Below are positions 6,452-11,550 of a stretch of DNA of 20,741 nucleotides, in pieces. The DNA is taken from positions 1 through 20,741 of the forward strand of contig CAAGEB010000004.1 of the NCBI GenBank assembly GCA_900768705.1. The letters are read 5' to 3'. The position numbers were made by a program, and so were the translations under genes. The notes below the pieces were generated by a model. It saw only the letters and a list, made by a program, of their open reading frames with translations, ran no database searches and was not told the DNA's origin. The first letter of the stretch is position 1. Every line of letters begins with the position of its first letter. The DNA comes from Oscillospiraceae bacterium. Lineage in GTDB: Bacteria; Bacillota; Clostridia; Oscillospirales; Ruminococcaceae.

Positions 6452-6645
6452 CATAAAGGAAAGGAAAGTAAAGGAAAGGAAATAAAACGAAAGAAAAAGA
6501 AATAAAACGAAAGAAAAAGAAATAAAACGAAAGAAAAAGAAATAAAACGAAAGAAAAGGAAATAAAACGAAAGAAAAGAAAATAAAACGAAATAAAACGA
6601 AAGTAAAGAAAAGCAAACGAAAGCAAAGCGCACAAGAACCCAATT
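6452..6645. repeat. Polypurine tandem repeat, 20-bp unit
   Basis: Almost only A and G on the plus strand. The core is five copies of a 20-bp unit (6481-6580) reading AATAAAACGAAAGAAAAAGA, the first three identical, then 10-bp half units and degenerate flanks. The unit splits into two 10-bp halves, each with an A4-5 run, so A-tracts recur about once per helical turn. Phe-rich open frames on the minus strand come from this repeat and are not genes. Confidence 0.9.
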
Positions 6646-6711
6646 AATGCGCAGAAAAGATAGAGAAAAAGCAGATAAATTAGAACGAAACCGGAAACAG
6701 AAAAGAGAAGT

Positions 6712-6733
6712 GCCACCGTAAGGTGGTTTTTTT
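6712..6733 (+). terminator. Short terminator after the polypurine tract
   Basis: CCACC (6713-6717) and GGTGG (6722-6726) with loop GTAA, followed by seven T. The stem is only 5 bp (6 with a G-U). It would insulate the lysis genes from upstream transcription. Confidence 0.6.
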
Positions 6734-6743
6734 CAGCCTTTTT

Positions 6744-6773
6744 TTCACAGCTTTCTTTAAGAAGAAATATAAT
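6744..6773 (+). promoter_or_regulatory. Candidate promoter of the lysis cassette
   Basis: TTCACA (6744-6749), an 18-base spacer, TATAAT (6768-6773). The -10 is consensus and the -35 has one mismatch. It lies right after the terminator and about 70 bases before the first lysis gene. Confidence 0.55.
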
Positions 6774-6846
6774 ATTCCGAAAGGGTAAATTTGTGCAGTT
6801 TATTGCAGTATTTTCCGCATTACCATTAATGCGGGAGGTGAAAGCA

Positions 6847-7077
6847 ATGGACAATGATATACTCGTGGCAATTCTATCTCTTGCAGGCACGCTGGGCGGG
6901 TCTCTGGGCGGCATACTGGTGAGCAGCAAGCTGACTAACTATCGCTTACAGCAGTTGGAGAACAAGGTCGCAGAGCATAACAACTTCGCACGGCGTATGC
7001 CTGTAATCGAGGAACAAATTAAAGTTATCAATCACAGAATAGACGATCTGGAGGAGGCTGACAGAAATGAAGATTGA
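6847..7077 (+). CDS. Phage-type holin-associated coiled-coil protein
   Basis: A 76-residue protein with a short hydrophobic N-terminus (about 4-26: LVAILSLAGTLGGSLGGILV) and then a charged heptad-like stretch (about 33-72) that should form a coiled coil. The sequence around QQLENKVAEHNNFARR and the ending RIDDLEEADR are familiar from small proteins found next to holins in clostridial prophages; the exact role (holin partner or regulator) is not established. GGGAGGTGA lies just before the ATG at 6847; an in-frame upstream TTG (6793) has no site. It overlaps the holin gene by 11 bases. Confidence 0.75.
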   Translation: MDNDILVAILSLAGTLGGSLGGILVSSKLTNYRLQQLENKVAEHNNFARRMPVIEEQIKVINHRIDDLEEADRNED

Positions 7078-7273
7078 TTGGAAACGGAAACTTACAAGCA
7101 GAAAGCTGTGGGTTGCTGTTGCGGGTTTTGTGGCAGGTCTGATTATTATTTTCGGAGGAAATCAGGAAACAGCCGATAAAATTTCCGGAGCAATTCTCAG
7201 CGGTGCGGCGGTGGTGGGGTACATATTCGGCGAAGGACTTACCGACGCAGCAAATAAGGGAAAGGACGAATAA
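7067..7273 (+). CDS. Phage-type holin
   Basis: A 68-residue protein with a Lys/Arg-rich N-terminus (KIDWKRKLTSRKLW), one or two hydrophobic spans (about 15-30 and 40-56) and a charged C-terminus, the usual build of small clostridial phage holins. Holins form membrane lesions that let the endolysin reach the wall. The start has GGAGGC upstream inside the preceding gene, and its stop codon overlaps the amidase start by one base (TAATG), so the three genes should be translated as a unit. Confidence 0.82.
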   Translation: MKIDWKRKLTSRKLWVAVAGFVAGLIIIFGGNQETADKISGAILSGAAVVGYIFGEGLTDAANKGKDE

Positions 7274-7983
7274 TGGAATTGGAAATTATCAAGGCAATAG
7301 CCGATTGGAGCGACTGCTATAAATCTGGAAAACCGCTGATTAATCCCACAGGAATTGTAGTTCACAGTACAGGCGCAGACAACGAATATCTGCGCCGTTA
7401 CTGCAATAACGAACAGGCATTGGGAAAAAACAAGTACGGAAATTTCTGGGGAACGGGAAGCAGCACGGAGCAGGCGGACAGAGGCATTCCTCACGCAGCA
7501 ATAGGGCTGGACATAAACCAAAATATCGCTATAGCGCAGGTAATGCCTTTCAATATGCGCTGCTGGGGCTGCGGCTCGGGCAAGAACGGCTCATATAATA
7601 TTTCCCATTTGCAGTTTGAAATCTGCGAGGACGATACCGAAAACGGGGAATATTTCACAAAAGCATTTGATAAGGCGGCACAGTTCTGCGCTTACCTGAT
7701 GGAGAAATTTCCCACAATTAAGACGGAAAACATAGTTTCTCACAGGGAAGCGGCTTTGAAAGGCTATGCCAGCAATCACGGCGATCCCGATCACTGGCTG
7801 GCGAAGTTCGGAAAGGATATGAATTGGTTCAGGGAGCTGGTGCGGAAATATTCGGGTTCGGAAACAAAGAAAATCTATCGGGTGCAGATGGGTTCATTCA
7901 ACAGCAGGGCAAATGCGGAAAATTACCTTAGCAGGCTGAAGAAAGCAGGCTTTGACGGCTTTATAATCGAAGCAGAAAAATAG
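7273..7983 (+). CDS. N-acetylmuramoyl-L-alanine amidase (endolysin) with short SPOR-like tail
   Basis: Peptidoglycan hydrolase of 236 residues. Residues about 20-190 are an Amidase_2/PGRP-type zinc amidase: first metal ligand in VVHST (H31), a second in VSHREA (H157) and the DPDHW segment (171-175) with the third. Residues 200-236 (IYRVQMGSFNSRANAENYL...) match the first half of a SPOR peptidoglycan-binding repeat; a full SPOR domain is about twice as long, but this short form is common in clostridial phage amidases. There is no signal peptide, so release would depend on the holin encoded just upstream. The repeat cluster begins 16 bases after the stop. Confidence 0.9.
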   Translation: MELEIIKAIADWSDCYKSGKPLINPTGIVVHSTGADNEYLRRYCNNEQALGKNKYGNFWGTGSSTEQADRGIPHAAIGLDINQNIAIAQVMPFNMRCWGCGSGKNGSYNISHLQFEICEDDTENGEYFTKAFDKAAQFCAYLMEKFPTIKTENIVSHREAALKGYASNHGDPDHWLAKFGKDMNWFRELVRKYSGSETKKIYRVQMGSFNSRANAENYLSRLKKAGFDGFIIEAEK

Positions 7984-7998
7984 CAGAAAGCAAGGTAG

Positions 7999-8392
7999 GG
8001 CGGCGTAACGCTGCGGGTAATTCCCAACGATACATTGTTATATGGATTAGCCCCTGCCTGTAAGGTAATAAGATTGTTCTTTGCTCCCCCTATCCCCCTA
8101 ACCCCCTTCCCCCGAGGGGGAAGGGGGCGGCAAGCTGCTTTTTCCCAACGGTGCTTTGCAATGTGGGTTGGTCTGTGGCTGTAAGGTAATAAGTTTGTGC
8201 AGAGCAAGAAATCGGGGGTTCGGGGGCAACGCCCCCGATCGGGTCAAGGGTACGAAGTACCCTTCTTTCTCCCCCTTCCCCCGAGGGGGAAGGGGGCAGG
8301 GGGTTAGGGGCTACAAAGCACAATCTAATTACCTAACAGTCGAAATGCAATCACATTGCAATGTGCCGTTGGGAATTACATCCCCGGTACCC
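7999..8392. repeat. Repeat cluster 1: modules A-B-A-C-B-A
   Basis: No gene. In order: A in reverse (7999-8072, from GGCGGCGTAACGC to GTAAGGTAATAAG); B palindrome CCCCCTTCCCCC/GGGGGAAGGGGG (8102-8127); a second reverse A with a variant middle (8131-8192); C (8213-8262, with hairpin GGGTAC-GAA-GTACCC at its end); B (8271-8296); A forward (8324-8385). All modules recur at 11060-11545, 15118-15537 or 20448-20600. Confidence 0.85.
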
Positions 8393-8415
8393 GGGCAAAA
8401 TGGCTCTTCTTTATA

Positions 8416-8445
8416 TTGTCAATAACCTCCTTGGGCGCATATATT
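8416..8445 (+). promoter_or_regulatory. Candidate promoter of the DUF3343-desulfurase pair
   Basis: TTGTCA (8416-8421), an 18-base spacer, TATATT (8440-8445). One mismatch in each hexamer. It is the only good match between the repeat cluster and the gene at 8485. Confidence 0.5.
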
Positions 8446-8484
8446 GTACTGAATCATTTAATTCTACGCAAAGGAGTATGTTAT

Positions 8485-8688
8485 ATGAATTTTAAGATAA
8501 ATGCCAGATCAATGACACAGGCGCAGCGGGCTATGAATTTCCTGCACCGTCATGGAATAAACTGCACTGTGGAACGCACCCACGAAAGGGGAAAGGGCTG
8601 CAGCTTTGCGCTGCGGATAAACAACGCCGACAAATCAGAGGTTTGCGCTCTGTTAAGGCAAATCGGGGTCAGCTGTGATATACCTTGA
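8485..8688 (+). CDS. DUF3343-like putative Se/S carrier protein
   Basis: A 67-residue soluble protein resembling DUF3343, small proteins that often precede cysteine-desulfurase-family genes in Firmicutes and are thought to carry sulfur or selenium. Supporting features are the AQRAMNFLHRHGI helix, a central Cys in GKGCSFALRI (Cys39) and a C-terminal LLRQIGV. Three Cys beside Cys39 (27, 54, 64) are present. AAAGGAG lies 8 bases before the ATG. The gene overlaps the next by 14 bases, so the two are very likely made together. The family call is by eye; the linkage supports it more than the sequence alone. Confidence 0.65.
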   Translation: MNFKINARSMTQAQRAMNFLHRHGINCTVERTHERGKGCSFALRINNADKSEVCALLRQIGVSCDIP

Positions 8689-9823
8689 TAACGCCGCCAC
8701 CACCTATCCCAAGCCTCAATCGGTATATAACCTGTGGCAGCAGGCAATGAGCATCTACGGCGCAAACCCGGGACGCTCCGGCCATGCGTTCTCCGTAAAA
8801 ACCTCGGAAGCTGTATTCAAAGCCCGTTCCGTCTGTGCCGATTTTTTCGGTGCATCTCCGGAAAACACCGTTTTTACGCTGAACTGTACCACAGCACTGA
8901 ATTTTGCAATAAAAGGAATCGCAAAGCCGGGCTGTGATTTTGTTGTAAGCGATATTGAACACAATGCGGTTATGCGCCCCGCCTACTCGGCGGCTAAAGC
9001 TATGGACGGAACCTGCACGATTTTCAGCACCTCCGGGAATGACGAAGAAACTCTGCGCAATGCCCGTCGGGCAATCGGCAAAAATACCGTCGCTCTCATC
9101 TGCACCGCCGCAAGCAATGTTCTGGGACTTCGTCCGCCGATACGGGAGCTTGCCGATTTATGCCGTAAGCAGCATATCTGCTTTATTGTGGACGCTGCCC
9201 AAGGCGCAGGAACGCTTCCTATTTCCCTTGCGGACGGCATAAATATAATCTGTGCGGCGGGTCATAAGGGACTGTACGGTCCTATGGGAACAGGTCTTAT
9301 GGTGACGGACGGTGAATATCCCCTTAATACGCTGATAGAAGGCGGCACGGGAAGTATGTCCGAAAGTATTATTCAGCCCGATTTTCTTCCCGACAGGTTT
9401 GAAAGCGGAACCATAAACACCGCAGGGGTTGTGGCTCTGGGCGGCGGAGTGGATTTTGTAAATAAGCACGGAAAGGAGAAAATTCTTGCTCATGAGCTGG
9501 AATTGTGCAGGCTTTTCTGTACAAACGCCAAAAAGCTTGGGGTGAAGATTTACAATGATATTACGGAAAAGAATGAAAGCCATTACGCACCGGTGGTGTC
9601 TTTCAACATCGGAGAGGGAGATTCCGCCGACACTGCCGCACTGCTCAGTAAATACGGATTTTATATGCGGGGCGGTCTTCACTGCGCTCCCATGGCACAC
9701 AAGAAGCTTGGAACGCTGGACAGCGGAACGGTGAGGTTTTCGCCCTCAATATTCAATACTGCCGGGGAAGTGAACAAACTGATTTTCGTTATCGAAAAAA
9801 TTATGCGGCAGGGAGGCAGATGA
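8675..9823 (+). CDS. Cysteine desulfurase family aminotransferase class V
   Basis: PLP-dependent enzyme of 382 residues, expected to take S (or Se) from cysteine (or selenocysteine). It shows the N-terminal IYLDNAATTYPKP, the PLP-stacking His in EHNAV (H96), the PLP-binding Asp in VDAAQ (D173), the Schiff-base Lys in GHKGLYGPMGTG (K198) and the persulfide Cys in RGGLHCAP (C337). It fits the EF2568-type branch of the family and not the NifS/IscS branch. The start is GTG at 8675, because the conserved IYLDNAATT follows directly; it overlaps the DUF3343-like gene. A strong terminator shared with the convergent spo0A follows. Confidence 0.9.
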   Translation: MIYLDNAATTYPKPQSVYNLWQQAMSIYGANPGRSGHAFSVKTSEAVFKARSVCADFFGASPENTVFTLNCTTALNFAIKGIAKPGCDFVVSDIEHNAVMRPAYSAAKAMDGTCTIFSTSGNDEETLRNARRAIGKNTVALICTAASNVLGLRPPIRELADLCRKQHICFIVDAAQGAGTLPISLADGINIICAAGHKGLYGPMGTGLMVTDGEYPLNTLIEGGTGSMSESIIQPDFLPDRFESGTINTAGVVALGGGVDFVNKHGKEKILAHELELCRLFCTNAKKLGVKIYNDITEKNESHYAPVVSFNIGEGDSADTAALLSKYGFYMRGGLHCAPMAHKKLGTLDSGTVRFSPSIFNTAGEVNKLIFVIEKIMRQGGR

Positions 9824-9891
9824 AGGGTCGCCCTTATCCCCCAACCCCGCAACGCACCGGCAAACCCCTGAAAATGCTTTTCAGTAAACCG

Positions 9892-9927
9892 AAACGCCCG
9901 GAATTTATATACCCCGGGCGTTTTATA
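9892..9927. terminator. Shared terminator between convergent genes
   Basis: AAACGCCCGG (9892-9901) pairs with CCGGGCGTTT (9914-9923): 10 bp, 12-base loop, then TTATATTAT on the plus strand. On the minus strand it starts 4 bases after the spo0A stop, with a weaker T-tract (TTTCGGTTT). It serves the desulfurase gene well and spo0A plausibly. Confidence 0.85.
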
Positions 9928-10701
9928 TTATCGTACCGTTGAAAGTGCGTTGGATTTCTGCTTGAATTTAAGCCGCAGATGATCGGCAATAAGGGCGATA
10001 AATTCCGAATTGGTGGGTTTTCCTCTTGAGGTGTGGACGGTATAGGAGAAGATTTTTTCCAGTACATCCACATTTCCTCTGTCCCATGCTATTTCAATTG
10101 CATGACGGATCGCCCGCTCAACCCGGGAGGAGGTGGTCTGATACTGCTTTGCTACTGTGGGGTAAAGAAGCTTGGTAATGCTGTTTATCATTTCGTCGTT
10201 GTTTACGGAAAGCATTATTGCGGTGCGGAGATAATGGTAGCCCTTGATATGTGCGGGAATGCCTACCTGATGTATTATTTCGGTTACGGCACATTCAAGC
10301 TCGGTTTCACCGGGCATATTATCCTGCTTTTGTTCCACGCCGCACATACGATTTATGGTAGATACCAGATACTGCGGGTCAACGGGTTTTACCGCAAAAT
10401 TCGCTCCCAGTCGTGCGGCTTCCTGTTCCAGCTCACGGTCGGGATTGTTTGAAACTATAATCACATTCGGGACATATTTCTTTTCTACCTTCAGTCTTCT
10501 GATTACTTCTATGGCGTCGCAGAACGGCATTTTTGCTTCCAGAACCGCTGCGTCGGGGGCTTCGGATTTTATGGAATTGAGTACGGAGTTGCCGTCGCAG
10601 CGGCGGGTAATTGCATACATTCCGGCATTTTTCAGCACGCCCGCCCAAGCTATGCCACATTCTGCTGTGTCGTTTCCGATAAGTACTTTGATTTGGTTCA
10701 T
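9928..10701 (-). CDS. spo0A: Spo0A, master sporulation regulator, with degenerate receiver
   Basis: Response regulator of 257 residues. The C-terminal DNA-binding domain (about 150-250) is unmistakable Spo0A: IGIPAHIKGYHYLR-type block (VGIPAHIKGY), SITKLLYP, TSSRVERAIRHAIE and KPTNSEFIALIADHLRLK. The N-terminal receiver (4-125) keeps the fold and the conserved Lys (K105 in VKPVD) and Ser84, but the phosphoacceptor Asp is Glu55 (VLEAKMP; GAA codon at 10537-10539) and the first Asp of the acidic pocket is Asn10 (GNDT). Phosphorelay control by Asp phosphorylation should therefore be impossible. The start is the ATG at 10701, with AGGAGG 8 bases upstream; an in-frame ORF extension to 10755 has no such site. 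The gene is convergent with the desulfurase gene. Confidence 0.95.
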   Translation of the reverse strand: MNQIKVLIGNDTAECGIAWAGVLKNAGMYAITRRCDGNSVLNSIKSEAPDAAVLEAKMPFCDAIEVIRRLKVEKKYVPNVIIVSNNPDRELEQEAARLGANFAVKPVDPQYLVSTINRMCGVEQKQDNMPGETELECAVTEIIHQVGIPAHIKGYHYLRTAIMLSVNNDEMINSITKLLYPTVAKQYQTTSSRVERAIRHAIEIAWDRGNVDVLEKIFSYTVHTSRGKPTNSEFIALIADHLRLKFKQKSNALSTVR

Positions 10702-10745
10702 ATTATTTTCCTCCTGTTTGTTGAAGTTCTTTTTGGTATGACTTA

Positions 10746-10774
10746 ATTTTACCATAAATTGGAAATTATTGCAA
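10746..10774 (-). promoter_or_regulatory. Candidate spo0A promoter with inverted repeat
   Basis: On the minus strand TTGCAA (10774-10769), 17 bases, TAAAAT (10751-10746). AAATTGGAAA (10756-10765) and TTTCCAATTT (10802-10811) form a 10-bp perfect inverted repeat that brackets the -35, a possible operator. Confidence 0.6.
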
Positions 10775-10863
10775 TAGGTTTTTTGAAAAAATTGTAATTA
10801 TTTTCCAATTTCTTACAAATGCGATAACAATCGGGTTTTTCGGACTTGCAGCAGCATAATCAT

Positions 10864-10870
10864 TGTCGAA
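10864..10870 (+). promoter_or_regulatory. Candidate Spo0A box upstream of spo0A
   Basis: TGTCGAA matches the 0A-box consensus, within TTGTCGAAA and an inverted TGTCG-7-CGACA (10864-10880). It lies about 90 bases upstream of the spo0A -35. A 7-base match alone is expected about 2.5 times in a window of this size. Confidence 0.35.
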
Positions 10871-10932
10871 ATGCACGACAGTTTGTCAAGAAAAGAAGTA
10901 ACCGAAAGCATACTGTTTATTTATAAAAATGA

Positions 10933-10961
10933 GCCGCCATTTTGTGAGCTAAAATGGCGGC
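10933..10961. terminator. Perfect 11-bp hairpin, possible minus-strand terminator
   Basis: GCCGCCATTTT (10933-10943) / AAAATGGCGGC (10951-10961), 7-base loop. On the minus strand it is followed by TCATTTTTATAA, so it could stop transcripts running from the ABC gene through the repeats toward spo0A. Confidence 0.55.
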
Positions 10962-10983
10962 GAAATGCATTTTTGTTTGTACA

Positions 10984-11059
10984 GTGAGTTAGATTACCCG
11001 ATGATACGGCAAGATGTTTTGCAAAGGTTAGCCTTTTTCGGGGGCAAGCCTTAACTCAC
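10984..11059 (+). other. Folded segment, candidate structured RNA
   Basis: GTGAGTTA (10984-10991) and TAACTCAC (11052-11059) can close a 76-base domain that holds a GCAA/TTGC hairpin (about 11010-11023) and AAAGG-TTAG-CCTTT with a T-run (about 11023-11038). No promoter was identified. It may be another repeat module. Confidence 0.25.
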
Positions 11060-11545
11060 AGACTAACCCTCTTTTGGTAGGGGGTTCGGGGGCAAGCTCC
11101 CAACCGGGTCAAGAGGCGTAAACAGGCTTACCCTCTTTTGGAAGGGGGCGTGGGGGCGACAGCCCCCACAAGCGGGCAAGAGGCGCAACAGACTTACCCT
11201 TTGTTAGGGGGTGTGGGGGCGAAGCCCCCGAAACAGGGCGCAGGGGGCGAAGCCCCCGCATTCTCCCCCTCCCCCTCGGGGGAAGGGGCAACATCGTGTT
11301 GCGCCCCCGCACCCCCGCTTCCTTTTGTGAGACAAAAGGAAGCGAAAAGCCAATTCTGGTCTGTGCAGAGGGCTTGGTTTCACCTGTTTGGGGGTATGGG
11401 GGCAAGGGGCGCAAACAGACTTACCCTTTGTTAGGGGGTTCGGGGGCAAGCCCCCGACCGGGTCAAGGGTACGAAGTACCCCTCTAGTTGCGGCAAAGAA
11501 CAGACTATTCTTTTACAGTCTAACCGCAATCCGCATTGCAGAAAT
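11060..11545. repeat. Repeat cluster 2: four C modules, B, D and a partial A
   Basis: No gene. C copies begin with CAG-(A/G)CTTACCCT or similar at about 11060, 11121, 11190 and 11415; the last (11415-11481) is the best: GGGGGTTCGGGGGCAAGCCC and further, ending GGGTAC-GAA-GTACCC. A B-like palindrome is at 11264-11287, a D palindrome GCAACATCGTGTTGC at 11288-11302, and a partial A at about 11498-11545. Open frames here are Pro/Gly-rich by-products of the GC repeats. Confidence 0.85.
11316..11344. repeat. Perfect 13-bp hairpin inside repeat cluster 2
   Basis: CGCTTCCTTTTGT (11316-11328) / ACAAAAGGAAGCG (11332-11344), loop GAG. It is the longest perfect AT-containing stem in the window and has no copy in the other clusters. 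No T-run follows on either strand. Confidence 0.8.
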
Positions 11546-11550
11546 GAACA

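Noticed and set aside
6387..6929. Phe/Ser-rich minus-strand frame of 180 codons
   Set aside because: The hydrophobic translation is the complement of the polypurine tandem repeat, and it crosses a terminator and the first lysis gene.
9820..9942. 40-codon plus-strand frame whose ATG overlaps the desulfurase stop
   Set aside because: The ribosome site is only 3 bases from the ATG, and the frame runs through the intrinsic terminator into the end of spo0A.
11109..11449. Several overlapping Pro/Gly-rich open frames on both strands
   Set aside because: They follow the GC hairpin modules, lack ribosome sites and change with each module copy.
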